64,000 nt of DNA from Anastatus disparis. Taxonomy: Eukaryota > Arthropoda > Insecta > Hymenoptera > Eupelmidae. The translations under genes were made by a program, and so were the position numbers. Below are positions 23,891 through 35,759 of this stretch, piece after piece (within the stretch, counting starts at the first letter, position 1; every line of letters begins with the position of its first letter). The notes beneath the pieces are model-generated. The model was not told the origin of the DNA. It saw nothing but the letters and a program-made list of their open reading frames with translations, and made no database searches. The stretch spans positions 1,354,501 through 1,418,500 of the forward strand of contig JAFFSR010000021.1 of the NCBI GenBank assembly GCA_017163975.1. The letters run 5' to 3'.

Positions 23891-24404
23891 CTCCTGTATA
23901 GTTTCTTTTTAAACAATATTGGTTAGAAGATCTCAAGGCGGCTTCTCGGATCTCATTTGTGGGCCAGACGACAATGGCGTCCTGGGGATCGAGCGGTTGC
24001 ATCATCTTATATTAGGTAACGTGAGACTTCGCACGAGAGCATATTTTAAAGTATTGAAATTCCCTCCACAGGGTTATATGATTGGATAAAAAAGTGTATT
24101 CGCATAATTAACGAGTAATGATAATTCTCGCAAAAATAAAAGTAATAAGACACATGTGACGCGTTCGCACAAGCATATAAGAAAAGACAACGCTTCATCA
24201 ATATTCTTAAATTGTTAGGCTGCGCACGACAGGCTCGCTAGCGAACATTATGTTATATTTTGTATATTGAATAGTTTTTCCACCTATAAATAAAACCATC
24301 ATTTCCATTTAATTGATTGATATCATTTATTATTATCAGTGAATATTTACTACAATCAAATAATCTAAAATATACATATATATAAACAAAGTAAATTCAC
24401 TATA
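23669..24404 (+). repeat. 3' LTR of the gag-bearing element
   Basis: 736-bp copy of 20709-21444. The G-rich stretch CGGGGGCAAT just before it is the probable polypurine tract. Confidence 0.93.
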
Positions 24405-27000
24405 GCCTTATATTTTTTTGGGCTCAATAATTTTTTCTGCTCTATATTTTTTACGCATTATAATTTTTTTTGGGCCTTTTATTTTTTTGTGCCCAATATT
24501 TTTTGGGTCTTATATTTTCTTGAGCGTTATAGTTTTTTGGAACTCATACTTTTTTTGGGCCTAACATTTGTTGGGCCTAATAATTTTTCCCTTACTATAT
24601 TTTTTGGGCATTATATTTTTTTGCGCCCTTCATTTTTTTGGGCCCAATTATTTTTTCTTTTTATATTTTTTGAACATCATATTTTCTTCGGCCTTTTTTT
24701 GCCCACTATTTTTTTGGGCTTACATTTACTTAAGCCTTATATTTTTTTTGGACTTGAACATTTTTTTTGGCCTCATACTATTTGGGCCCAATAATTTTCT
24801 TTCCTCTATATTTGTTGTGCATTATATTTTCTTGAGCCTTTTTTTTCGGTCTAATATTTTGTTCGACCTAATATTTTTTGGGCCTTATATTTTTTTGAGC
24901 TTGATATTTTTTTTGGACGTATACATTTTTTTGGGTTTTATATTTTTTGGGCCTAATAGTTTTTTTTCTCTCTGTTTTTTGAGCAATATATTTTTTTAGC
25001 TTTATACTTTTTTGGTGCTAATAATTTTTTCTCCTTTATATTTTTTGAGCATTATATTTCCTCGGATCTTTTTTTTGGGCCTAATATTTTTTTTAACCCA
25101 ATAATTTTTTCATCACTATATTTTTTGAGCATTATCTTTTTTTGAGCGTTTTTTTGGGTCTAATCTTTCTTTGGGCCTCATATTTTCTTGAACTTGATAT
25201 TTTTTCTGGGACGTATACATTTTTTTGGGCCTTCTATTTTTTGGGCCCAATATTTTTTTGGGCCCAATATTGTATTAAACCTTATATTTTCTCGAGCCTT
25301 ATATATTTTTTTTAACTTATATTCTTTTTCTGGCCTCAGATTTCTTCTGCCCAATGATTTTTCCTTCTTTATATTTTTTAAGCCTTATATTTCTTTGGGC
25401 TCAATAATTTTTTCTTTTCTACATTTTTTACGCATTATATTTTCTTGGGCTTTTTATTTTTTGTGCCCGATATTTTTTGGGTCTTATATTTGCTTGAGCC
25501 TTATATTTTTTTGGACGTCTACATTTTTTCAGGCCTTATATTTTTTAGGCCCAATATTTTCATGGGCGTAATATTTTTTTGGGCCTTATATTTTCTTGAG
25601 CCTTATATTTTTTTTAGACTTATACTTGTATTTGGGTCTTATATTGTTTGGGCCCAATGATTTTTTCTTCTCTATATTTTTTGAGCATTATATTTTTTTG
25701 GGCCTTTTATTTTTTGGGCCCAATATTGTGTTGGACCTTATATTTTCTTGAGCCTTATATATTTTTTTGGACTTATACTTTTTTTTGGCCTCAAATGTCT
25801 TCTGCCCAATGATTTTTTCTTCTCTATAATTTTTAAGCCTTATATTTCTTTGGGCCCAATAATTTTTTCTTTTCTATATTTTTTACGCATTATATTTCCT
25901 TGGGCTTTTTATTTTTATGTGCCCAATATTTTTTGGGTCTTATATTTGCTTGAGCCTTATATTTTTTTGGAACTTATACTTTTATTGGGCCTTACATTTC
26001 TAGGGCCCAATAATTTTTCCTTTTCAATATTTTTTGAGCCTTATATTTTTTTTGGACTTAAGCATTTTTTTGGGCCTTATACTTTTTGGGCCCAATAATT
26101 TTCTCTTCTCTATATCTTTTGATCCATATATTTTTCGGGCCTTACATTTTTTTGGGCCCAATAATTTTTTTTTCTTTATGTTTTTTGAGCATCATATTTT
26201 TTAAGCCTTATACTTTTTTAGGCCTAATAATTTTTTCTCCTTTATATTTATTGAGCATTATATTTTCTTGGATCTTTTTTTTGGGCCTAATATTTTTTTG
26301 GGCCCAATAATTTTTTCTTCTTTATATTTTTTGAGCATTATATTTTCTTGAGCCTTTATTTGGGTCTAATATTTTTTTGGGCCTTATATTTTCTTGAGCT
26401 TGATATTTTTTTTGACGTAAACATTTTCTTGGGCCTTACATTTCTTCGGCTTAATGATTTTTTCTTCTCTATATTTTTTAAGCCTTATATTTTTTTGGGC
26501 CCAATAATTTTTTTTCTTCTATATTTTTTACGCACCATATTTTCTTGGGCTTTTTACTTTTTTGTGCCCAATATTTTTCGGGTCTTATATTTGCTTGAGC
26601 CTTATATTTTTTTGGACGTATACATTTTTTTAGATCTCATATTTTTTGGGTCTTATATTAGCTTGAGCCTTATATTTTTTTGGACGTCAACATTTTTTCG
26701 GGCCTTATATTTTTTGGGCCCAATATTTTCACGGGCTTAATATTTTTTTGGGCCTTATATTTTCTAGAGCCTTATATTTTTTTTGGACTTATAATTTTTT
26801 TTGCGCCTTATATTTTTTGGGCCCAATGATTTTTTCTTCTCTATATTTTTTAAGCCTTATATTTTTTTGGGTCCAATAATTTTTTCTTTTTAATATTTTT
26901 TTAGCATTATGTTTTCTTGAGCCTCATATTTTTCCGGAACTTATATTTTTTTGTGCTTTACATTTTTTTGGCCCAATAATTTATTCTTTTCTAAAAATGT
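24405..27000 (+). repeat. T-rich GGGCC satellite, block 3
   Basis: Same units and orientation as the other two blocks, continuing straight after the target duplication of the gag-bearing element. Units decay from about 26900 and related but diverged T-rich sequence continues to about 27260. Confidence 0.93.
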
Positions 27001-27310
27001 TTCTTTTCTATAAATGTTCCTATGATCAAAAATTTTCAATTGATATAGAATCAAATAACTTTTTTATATTGTTTGATACCGTGAACAAAAGATACCAGAA
27101 AAGAATTATTTTATAAAAGATAGTGAAGCATTAATAATTCGAAGATATCATAATTTTTTGCCTTATCTTTAGGGCCTTATTTTTTCATAGTTGCTATATT
27201 TTTATCCTAATTTTTTGGGCTTTATTTTTATAGTCTTTTTTTCAGGTCTTATTTTCTATTTAATTTTTGGGTTCAATTAATAATTTATTTAGTCATTCAT
27301 ATGGTTTTAT

Positions 27311-27479
27311 TGCATGGGACATATGTCAAGTCGGCATTCTTTGTTTTATGACAATATTTAGTATGTTTTTTTTGCTCTAGTTTTTGTATTTTTTACATAT
27401 ATGACTAGAGGAATCGATTATATTTTTGAAGTGTAAATGAGTGGATAAATTCTTATAAGCATTTATTATAAGTACCAAA
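27311..27479 (+). repeat. Dispersed repeat, copy A
   Basis: About 170 bp that recurs at 36411-36584 in the same direction. Shared words include ATATGTCAAGTC, ACATATATGACTAGAGGAAT and TAAGCATTTATTATAAGTA. The two copies lie outside the Helitron on either side. Confidence 0.75.
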
Positions 27480-27482
27480 CTA

Positions 27483-27906
27483 GTTCTCTCTCTCTCTCTT
27501 GCTCTCTTACATTCTCTCTCGATTTCCTACGTTTTCTCACGCTTTCTCATGCTTTTTTGCGCATTCCCACGTCTTGTTCCCTTATGCTTCTTTGTTCTCC
27601 CATGCATTCTCTTCCTTTCTGTCTCTTGCTGTCTTTTTCGCTTGCCGTCGCTTTTTGTTTTTTCTTTGTTCTTTTTCTTACTCTATCTTGCTCTTCTGTT
27701 TTTTACAGCTTCTTGCATTTTTGTCCTCTCTTGCATTTTTATTTTTTACTCTTATAAAGCATTTCATCCAAGCCTGTTATTTTTCAAGTGATTCGTCAGT
27801 GGAGCGTTTTTTTTTTAAATTTTTTTATAAGAGGCTCCGCTCCAGATGCTCATTTGCACAATATTTAGCAACAATTACTAAGCAGTTGATTTGACTGTGT
27901 ATCTTT
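27483..27906. other. CT-rich low-complexity DNA
   Basis: Pyrimidine-rich plus strand with a TC microsatellite at 27484-27502. Overlapping open frames in all three phases come from composition. No gene is supported. Confidence 0.6.
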
Positions 27907-28487
27907 ATATGCAGCCAGTACAACAGCGCATCCCCATATGCAGCCGATTCAACAGCGCATCACCATATGCAGCTGATTAAACAGCGCATTCCCAAATGCA
28001 GCCGATTTAACAGCGCATTCCCATATGCAGCCGATTCAACAGTGCATTCCCAAATGCAGCCGATTCAACAGCGCATCCTCACACAGAAAGAAATTTGGCA
28101 TTAGGAGATTTTAATGTCTTTTAAAATACTAAATGTAATTATAACTAACATTACTATTTTTGAATTTGTAAATAAAATAAGTGGTGATTTTTTACAACGT
28201 TCCTTGTAATACAGAATTCAATGTATACAGTATTTCAAAACTTCTTGTAATGGTATATTGCAATTTTTAGAAAAACGCTTTACCGAATTCGAAATATATT
28301 ATTTCGATTATTTCTGAAATCGTACACGAACAAAATATGGTAATTATTTATTGCCAAATTTCTTTTTGTGCATATACAGCCGATTCAACAGCGTATCCGT
28401 ATATGCAGCCGATTGTACTGTGAATTTTGAAATGCAATCTATATTACTGCGCATTTTCGTGTACAGTCAATTCATCAGTGCTTTCTA
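27907..28487 (+). repeat. 29-bp minisatellite, interrupted by a MITE
   Basis: Six 29-bp units of the type ATATGCAGCCGATTCAACAG+CGCATCCCC fill 27907-28080. Four more, increasingly degenerate, fill 28372-28487. A 291-bp insertion separates them exactly at a unit boundary. There are no spacers between units, so it is not a CRISPR array. Confidence 0.9.
28081..28371. mobile_element. MITE-like element with ~20-bp TIRs
   Basis: The ends read ACAGAAAGAAATTTGGCA (from 28083) and TGCCAAATTTCTTTTTGTG (to 28370), an inverted pair with one or two mismatches. The 291-bp interior is AT-rich and non-coding. It sits in the 29-bp minisatellite, which resumes in register on the other side. No clear target duplication is seen. 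Confidence 0.7.
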
Positions 28488-28566
28488 GAATGCATCATGA
28501 TTTTGAATATTATATCAAATATTATTATATTAGATATCTTTATTATATAAATATTTACAATATTAT

Positions 28567-29636
28567 TTATAATATTTCTTTATATACAATGTTTTTTGTA
28601 TAAATTGTGTCTTGATCATTCTTATTTTCTCCGTTGACTATTGCGCTTTTGCTTAAAAATAATTTTAAATTATTTTTATGTTTTGTCCTTGAAAGGGCAA
28701 CATATGATTGTCCATGAGTGGAAACGGGCGATGGCAAATATACACCAACTTTTTCATAAGATTGTCCTTGGGATTTATTAATAGTCATTGCAAAACCTAA
28801 TCTAATAGGAAACTGTTTTCTCTGCATGTTAAAAGGGAAATCTTCTTTAGATGGAGATGAAATTATTCTTGGAATAAAAACTAAATTACCTTTGTTTTTT
28901 CCACTAGCCAATTTAGCTTGGATAGAATATCTTAGTAGGTTTTTTACTATTAACCTTGTCCCGTTACAAAGTCCATCATTTACATTCAAATTTCTCAAAA
29001 GAATCATAATAGCTCCTACTTTTAAATGTAATTTATGTGGTGGAAGTCCATTAGGAATTAACGTATTTAAAAATTCTGTAGGTAATATAACATCTAAATT
29101 TTCTTTGTTATCATCTTCGGCTGTATCAATACTTAAATATTCAACATAGTCTCCTTTTATTATATTCAAAACGTCGTTATTGATTTGAATAATATCATTA
29201 TTTTTAGGAGCCAAAATAACTTTATCTATTAGATTTTCACTATTTATTTTTATTTTATTTCCAAATATTTCTTCGACAAGATGTTCTCTAATGATAAGAT
29301 TTTCTGGTATAGCACTTAGTTCATTATCATCTTCAAAAAGATTACGACGTTTTCCTTCTCCGATATCTAATAACCATTGTTTGAAATTATTATCATTATC
29401 TGAAACTCGCAGATTTTCACTTAATGTCGTACGCATAAAATTTTGCCATAATAAACTAAATTTAACCGAATTTTCTATAATATTAAAACAGCTTCCACGT
29501 CGAACAATTGGTAATGTTTGCCTAAAATCTCCTGATACAATTACAGTTTTACCACCGAAGGATTGGTGTTGTACATCGCATTAATCTTGAAAAAGACGAT
29601 CAACTGCCTCAAAAGCAAATTTGGAAGTTATAGATA
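28567..29636 (-). pseudogene. Helitron helicase, C-terminal half
   Basis: From 29436 the frame is open for 289 codons with PIF1-type motifs: LPPHKLHLKVGAIMILLRN, GLCNGTRL, FAMTINKSQGQS (motif V) and STHGQSYVALSR (motif VI). The same frame continues upstream of the first Met to about 29636 with GKTVIVSGDFRQTLPI (Walker B region), broken by a TAA at 29581-29583. It follows the Walker A part after a frameshift near 29638. The helicase would unwind DNA during rolling-circle transposition. Confidence 0.92.
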
Positions 29637-29638
29637 TT

Positions 29639-30200
29639 TCAGCCTTCTGCAGAGTTAGGCTTAATATGACATGTTGTGCAATCTGTTATATTCAACGATA
29701 GTTTAAATGTTGTATGCACTGTTTTTCCAGCAATCAATGAATTCGCTGCTATACCTGTCCAAGCAACACATAAGTAACGTATATTATGATATTTAAAATA
29801 AGCTATTAAAACGTTAAGTAAATAACTTTTTCCTGTTCCACCTGGTCCATCAATATAAATACATTTTTGTTTATTTTGATTTAAACTTTTTATAGGAGAG
29901 TCATATATTTGTCTTTGTTTCTCTTTTAAGGAATTTATTTTTGTTTCCAATTCATTTAGAATATCATTATTATAATTTAAAATTGTTTCATCATCATTAT
30001 CTTCTATGTATGTGCTTATGTTAGGTAAATTAAAATCATTTAAAGAAAATCCATTGATATGTAAATTATTTTAAATAAAATTCGATACCGATATTTCGCC
30101 TATATCTTTTTCGTATTTAGGATGATAAAACTTATCTTTATATTTTTCGTATAAATCTCGTGCATTTGTTAAGTTCTGGCTTGCACCAGGACTAAATATA
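29639..30200 (-). pseudogene. Helitron helicase, Walker A half
   Basis: Contains the P-loop DGPGGTGKSYLLN and the downstream motif VAWTGIAANSLIAGKT. Coding similarity extends upstream to about 30200 (NARDLYEKYKDKF), broken by a stop near 30073. A non-coding insertion lies beyond. Confidence 0.9.
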
Positions 30201-30251
30201 AGTGTGTAAATAAAAGTGTATATGTTATTTAATTATTTTTATTAATTGCAT

Positions 30252-30308
<57 letters not shown>

Positions 30309-30911
30309 GTTCGTTTATAATATTGAATTTATTTATAAAATGTATAAAGATAGAGATGTATGAATCTAGTGGTGGAAAAACTCCACCAATATTTAATTGA
30401 ACAAAATCGCTCTCACGATTGAATAGTATTAAAGGATAAACTTGATTCTTGAAAATAAAGAGTTTATTAAATAATTATATATTCTTACCTTGTAGTGTTT
30501 CTCAGTAGATTGGTGCTAGGTATGGGCGGACAAATGAATAGGCACAATATGTAATAGATCCTCGAGGTTTATTGATATTTTTTAACACTTTTAATATAAT
30601 TGATTTTTATGCGCGTAAATATTTTAATAATTGATACAGGTATATTTAATAATAGCAATTGCTTTGAAATATAAACTTGACGGGCAGTGTAAACGTATTA
30701 CCAATAAGACACCCGGGGTAATATTCCGAATATCATTTGTTTCATTTGGTTTGTATACTCATTTTGTTTATGAGATTTATTGCCTTTTACATCAATTTTT
30801 ATTTATAAATTTTCTTAAATTTTAATAATATGTTTCGTAATGTTTTTGAGATTTGTAAAGTTCATTTTGAAATTTCGAAACATACGTTTCGATTCTTTTC
30901 TGATGATCTAC
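30201..30911. other. Non-coding insertion with (AT)26 microsatellite inside the Helitron
   Basis: About 700 bp of AT-rich DNA separates two parts of the helicase gene. A pure AT repeat fills 30254-30305. A short hairpin GGTGGAAAAACTCCACC lies at 30371-30387. No ends or target duplication could be assigned. Confidence 0.5.
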
Positions 30912-31271
30912 TTAATTTCGCTTAATAATGAAATAATGCGAGGGTTCAATAATTGAGGAATTTGATTTACCAATGTTAATAAAAACGATACGTTTGTGAC
31001 GTAACACATTTATGGAATTATGAAAAATGCAAATAAAAGCGAATAATTCACAAAGAGCATGAGGGAATTCTGTTAGTGATGCTTCCTCTAAACATCGGTC
31101 CCATTCTTTATCTTCATTAATTAATTGTTTAGCTTTAGCTGCTTCATAAAACGAAGTATATATTACATTATCAATAGTACGTGAATCTTCAAAAGATGTG
31201 GCGCCTTTAACATGTAATAGTAATAATCTAATAAAGTAGCGTTCTCTATTTTTTGGATTTACCAAATGCAT
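30912..31271 (-). pseudogene. Helitron Rep-helicase linker segment
   Basis: Contains the conserved Helitron block YFIRLLLLHVKGATSFED, then EWDRCLEEASLTEFPHALCELF, which lies between Rep and the helicase P-loop. The last 35 or so residues do not match the family, consistent with the adjacent insertion. Confidence 0.85.
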
Positions 31272-31420
31272 TGTACTAAGTACTGGTTTTCTTATTTTTT
31301 TCTTTTATTGCACTTTTTTAGTTTTTTGTCGAATGTATAAAAATGCGGTATTTCTGTATACAAGTAATCTCGAGCTTCTAAATCTTCTCGATTCAATTCG
31401 AAATATGCTGTTAATGTTGT

Positions 31421-32694
31421 TTACACATTTTTCTGCATGATCGTTTCTTCTTTTCCTTCTTTAAAAAATACATTTTGTTGATTTTTTTCATGAACGCTTA
31501 GTCTTTTTATAGTATGTGAAATAACATGTAAAGGATATTCTAATAATCTGTGCATTACTTCAGGCGGACATAAATATCGTGTATTTATGTATTGTTGTAT
31601 TTCATCATAATCATATTCAACATTTTCATCATTATCATTTTGAAAAGTGTCTTTCTTTTCTGTTTGGAAATCAACATTCACTTCGCGTATTTTAATGTAT
31701 GCACAATCATGACCTTTATAACAATATTTAAATAAAGATTTAATGCATTGTACAGTGGAACATACTTCTACGTTTATATCTGCATTAAATTTTAATAATA
31801 AGTTAAGATTATAAGGAACAACAAATCCACTATCTGCTACTTTTTCTGCAAATTTATTCTTAAAAATTATTTTGACGCCATCATTTTTACGTTTGTATAA
31901 TGAATAGCCATTAAATTTAAATACTATTGATCATTAAATTTTTTTGGGAAACTTTTTGCACATTCTTTCGTATTTCTATCCATACATGGACAATTTATAT
32001 TTTGCATACCACAGGTACCGTGTATCATAAATTGTTTAACAATACTACATAATTTTGGATAAATATCTCTATTTGGGATTTCTGCACTTATTATTTCATC
32101 AACTTTTTCGAGAGTGTTAATTTTATCATTTTTATCTAAGAATAATAACATATGCATATGTGGTAATCCTCATTTTTGAAATTCAATTACGTAACTATAC
32201 GCAACACATTTTCTAAATATTCCTTTTGTAATTACTAAATTTTTAAATTCTTCCACTTTTTGATGAAATACTTTTGTTACAATATCCAGCCTATCTATTA
32301 AATTTTCATAATTTTCCAAGTTTTCAATTATTTCTTTCCAATGTGGATTACACGTTATAGTTAAAAAAAGATCAGGTTTAACATGATAATTTACAAGTAT
32401 CATCGAGTCCATGTAATTTTGTTTCATAAATCGTGGACTGCCTGTAAAATTTGATGGTAATATGACCATTTTTCCAATTTTTGACGATTCTAATTCTTTT
32501 TTGTCATGTAAATAGTCCATTACTCCTTTGTAACAATCACTTCTTAATATATTTTGATTTTTTCGTATAAAATATAATCTAAGGGTTTTAACTTTTACAA
32601 ATGCATCAATGATTGCCTGATGAGATATTTTCCCCAATTTGAGGTATGGATTAAATTCATTTCTAATACTAAATCTATAATTATAAAATTGCAA
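31421..32694 (-). pseudogene. Helitron Rep nuclease core (HUH)
   Basis: Several frames together carry the Rep domain. NPYLKLGKISHQAIIDAF leads into FLTITCNPHWKEI and then, after an in-frame TGA near 32168, LPHMHMLLFL with the HUH metal-binding His pair. Further on are HGTCGMQN..CMD, VVPYNLNLLLKFNADINVEV and LFKYCYKGHD. The nuclease nicks and joins DNA through paired tyrosines. Here the first of the pair is Ser (KSLFKY; codon at 31736-31738). A frameshift lies near 31925. Confidence 0.88.
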
Positions 32695-32777
32695 ATTTGA
32701 AATATTAGTTTTTCCAAATTTACTTTACATATTTGGCATCCATCCATAACCACCATTAGGATAAATTAGCGGATATG

Positions 32778-34016
32778 TCATAAAATCTGTGTGTTTGCTA
32801 ATTGTTGGTATACTAATTGGTTTTTCATACTAAGAGTAAATGACAATATCACGTTCGATAGAAGGAAGATCATCTTTTCCAACATTTTAATCGCGACTTT
32901 ATTACAGGTAAGTACATTATATCTATTTTTATCCAAATTGTTATTGCGGACAATAGACATTGTAACTGTTCTTGGAGGACAATTGATTTTTGCACATCGT
33001 TGTAGTTCTTCTTTTTCTACTTCATGCATCATTTTATAGGCTTTTGCATAAAGGTTAATGTTTCTTATCAAATTATCTAATTCTTTTAATAATACTGAAT
33101 TTGTATTGAATTTATTACGTTCAATCGTTGCAACTTCATTATCTAAAATATATAATTGTCTATATTTACGTGCTTCATCTTTATTAGGATGCAAAGCATA
33201 CACATTATGATAAATTTGTCCACATATTTTCATAAATTGTGGTCCTTTACCTGTCAATTTATTAAAATTAGCACCAAAACTTGCGAACGCTAAAGCATTA
33301 TTGTATAATCTTACATTTTGTCGAAAATCAATACTTTTTTTTGTACGTTCGGTTGCTAAAATTTTTAATCGTTCTGGGTAAGGAGGATTGTCTAACAATT
33401 CCACCTTACCTATATGACAATAATTGGAAAAATCTTTACTTTTACTATATTCGAAAGCAAAATGCTTTGCATCACAATAAACAAATTTATGTGTCATGGA
33501 GCCAATGTAATTTTCAGATATAACATTTTTATCAAAATATACATTTGCAATACAACCAATGAGTTTAGAATTACTTTCTTCTGCTAGAACTTCTTCATTC
33601 AGTTTCTTTAATTTTTTTCCCATTATATCCTTAATTTTATCATTTTTTTTGTTTATCATGACATTATTATTGTTATTACAAATATTATTATTGTTATTTT
33701 CAATATAATAATTAATGTCTTCAATTTTTAATCGTTTACACTTTATAAGTAACGTTTTTAATTGATAAGAATCATATTTATATTTTCGCTTTCTCTCATC
33801 TGTTGGTTTATGCATTCCAATATTATAATTAAAATGTTGAAATTGGTAAAAATCATTATTTATTTGCGTTTTGTCAATAACATCTGAAATTTCCAATTGT
33901 TGATCATCAATTTTTTCAATTATTTCCATTTTATCATATTCAACATAATGTTCATTTTTTAATTTTCTATAAGTTTTGCTTTCGCGTAATGCTTCTTTTT
34001 CACGTAGCTGTTTCAA
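32778..34016 (-). pseudogene. Helitron N-terminal domain
   Basis: A 412-codon frame with the block upstream of Rep: MTHKFVYCDAKHFAFE, NPPYPERLKIL, ALAFASFGANFN, QIYHNVYALHPN, YRQLYILD and YAKAYKMMHEVE, with Asn-rich low-complexity near residue 110. It loses frame at its 3' end near 32778 and connects in another frame to the Rep core. Confidence 0.88.
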
Positions 34017-34433
34017 TTCATCAGTTTTCTATACGTAAAAATGTAACTTTTTTTTCTCTAAATTTTTTTTCTATCTCGCTTACTTTTCAAAATATTGGCA
34101 TTAAAAAAAAAACGTGTTTTTTAACAAAAAATCCTGTAGCTCTGGTAAAAAATGACAAAAACAAATGCTTGACCCCTCATTTTAAAGCTGAATAAATACC
34201 CTTTAAAACCCAGTTTGTTTTTTTAAGCTACGATTATTGGATCTAAATCTGCAGCAAATTAAAAAAAGACCAATTTTTTTGTTTTTTTTTAGTTGTTTTT
34301 TAACTTTTCCAAACGACTTAAATTTAAGTTTTTTAAAGTTCACAATAGTATTTTCGAAAGCTTTTCACCTGCTCTTTCGAACGCCGTTGGATTTTTTGAG
34401 TTACGATTTTTAGCTGCTGAGTAATAAAATGTT
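34017..34433. other. Non-coding interruption of the Helitron N-terminal region
   Basis: About 400 bp with no frame, between the Lys-rich segment and the Helitron N-domain. Poly-T/poly-A runs are common. Its origin was not determined. Confidence 0.4.
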
Positions 34434-35221
34434 TTAGCTCTTACAATTTTTTCTCTGGGTGCGCAAAAGCATGTGGAGGGGAGTGTATTTAGTTGGTTCA
34501 GAATCTTTAAATTTTATATAAGCTTCTTTCTTACGTGAAGCCTCATCAGAACGTATTTGTTCTGATTGATCATTACTTTTTATTTTCTTGAATTCTAATT
34601 TCGTTTTCTTAGTATTTTCTAACATTTCTTTATATTTATTTGGTTGTTCTATTTTCATTTTTGAATAAGCTTTTTTTTCGTAAAGCATCATTGACACGTT
34701 TTTATTCTAATTTTTCATTTTTTTTCCTGCATTTTTGTAATTTTCTGTTTTATTACATTTTTTCGATATTCATTCGATTTTTCTGTCACCTTTTTCTTAA
34801 TCAATTTTGTTATACATGAAGATTCCTTGTTATCTATTTCTTTTAATTCTTTTCTTTCTTGATTTAATTCAATCACATTATTCCTAATTTTATCATCGTT
34901 ATAATTTATGCTAATATCATCAAAATACATTAAATAATCATTTTGTCTTAAAAAATTTTTTTCCGAAGAGTCATTGTCAATTTCCATTGGAATTATTTCA
35001 AGATTAGAATCTTTTGGTTTGCAATACATTTGCATCATTTTTTTTTGTTCTGCTGATAACTGCATTTGTAATTTTTTTTCAAGAAGTTCAATCTCAGCGT
35101 TATCTAAATTTAATGGTATTTTTTTTAAACAAGGTTCATGACAAAAACTTCTTCTTATCATGTCCAGTGGATTATTGTAATTGATAGCTGCATTATTATA
35201 ATTATGTAAAATTGGAAACAT
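34434..35221 (-). pseudogene. Lys/Glu-rich segment of the Helitron polyprotein
   Basis: Two adjacent frames (35221-34715 and 34697-34434) encode charged, Lys/Glu/Asn-rich, probably coiled-coil protein with no recognised domain. The position between the protease and the Helitron N-domain matches the basic linker many Helitron proteins have. A small frame change near 34700-34715 separates the two. Confidence 0.55.
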
Positions 35222-35227
35222 TGTTAT

Positions 35228-35746
35228 TTACTGTATTTCAAAAATTTTCAATAAATGTAATCGCATTTGGGAAATATCGTATTTTAAGCAACATGGACAT
35301 AAATTGTAAAGTACTGAAACAGCAAAAGCAATTGCAAAAACGCCGCAATCATAATAATTTGTTTGTGATTGTACTGTTTCGAAAACTATGCTTAATTCTG
35401 ATTTGTTCGGAAATAATTTGTTTATATAGATTTTATGCTCATCTTGTAAATATTTAAGATTGAAGCTGTCATATATATGAATTATTTTATTATCATAATA
35501 CATACAAATCCAGTGACCACTTTTGAAATTTCCAGAAAATAATAATTGTATAAATTAGGTATCAATAGGTACTGAATTAATATATTGCGGTTTTTGAATA
35601 AGTAAAGTTGATTGCATATTAAATGAGGTACACCGTTTTAAAATATTATTAAATTCTAATATATGATTATCAGTTAACATAGAATTAATTCCACTATACA
35701 ATTCTTGTCCTTTAACAATTAATTTATTTTCCTTAGTCAGGCCCAT
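35228..35746 (-). pseudogene. Ulp1-like (C48) cysteine protease region
   Basis: Two frame-matched pieces, separated by one TAA (near 35555), form a Ulp1/SENP-like domain. The catalytic His lies in SGHWIC (codon near 35513-35515), the Asp in HIYDSFN and the Cys in NYYDCGVFAIAFA, with the preceding Gln in QSQTN. Such domains occur in some transposon proteins and cleave ubiquitin-like or polyprotein substrates; the substrate here is unknown. It lies immediately upstream of the Helitron frames in the same direction. Confidence 0.8.
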
Positions 35747-35759
35747 TATTGAAAATTAA

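Larger units (their letters stand above)
20709..24404 (+). mobile_element. Non-autonomous gag-bearing LTR retrotransposon
   Basis: Two 736-bp LTRs (20709-21444, 23669-24404) differ at only a few bases and flank a 2.2-kb interior. GCCT precedes (20705-20708) and follows (24405-24408) the element, a 4-bp target duplication inside the satellite. The interior has a Gag but no protease, RT core or integrase. Only a short RNase H tail of pol remains near 22837-22985. The element therefore arose by internal deletion of a Gypsy-type parent and would need pol from another copy. Near-identical LTRs indicate a recent insertion. Confidence 0.9.
28567..35746 (-). mobile_element. Decayed autonomous Helitron (Rep/helicase) with Ulp1-like protease
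   Basis: Minus-strand fragments in conserved order: Ulp1-like cysteine protease (35746-35228), Lys-rich segment, Helitron N-terminal domain (34016-32778), HUH Rep core (about 32694-31421), helicase (31271-28567). Helitrons transpose as a rolling circle using the Rep nuclease and PIF1-type helicase. Stops, frameshifts and at least one insertion make this copy inactive. The exact 5' and 3' termini were not found; coordinates are those of the coding remnants. Confidence 0.88.

Noticed and set aside
27499..27894. 131-codon Cys/Phe/Leu-rich frame
   Set aside because: Lies in CT-rich low-complexity DNA with open frames in all three phases.
27907..28080. CRISPR-like regular 29-bp repeats
   Set aside because: Units are contiguous without spacers and the setting is a eukaryotic transposon-rich region; it is a minisatellite.
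30631..30825. 64-codon frame in the insertion within the Helitron
   Set aside because: AT-rich, no domain, no neighbours that support it.
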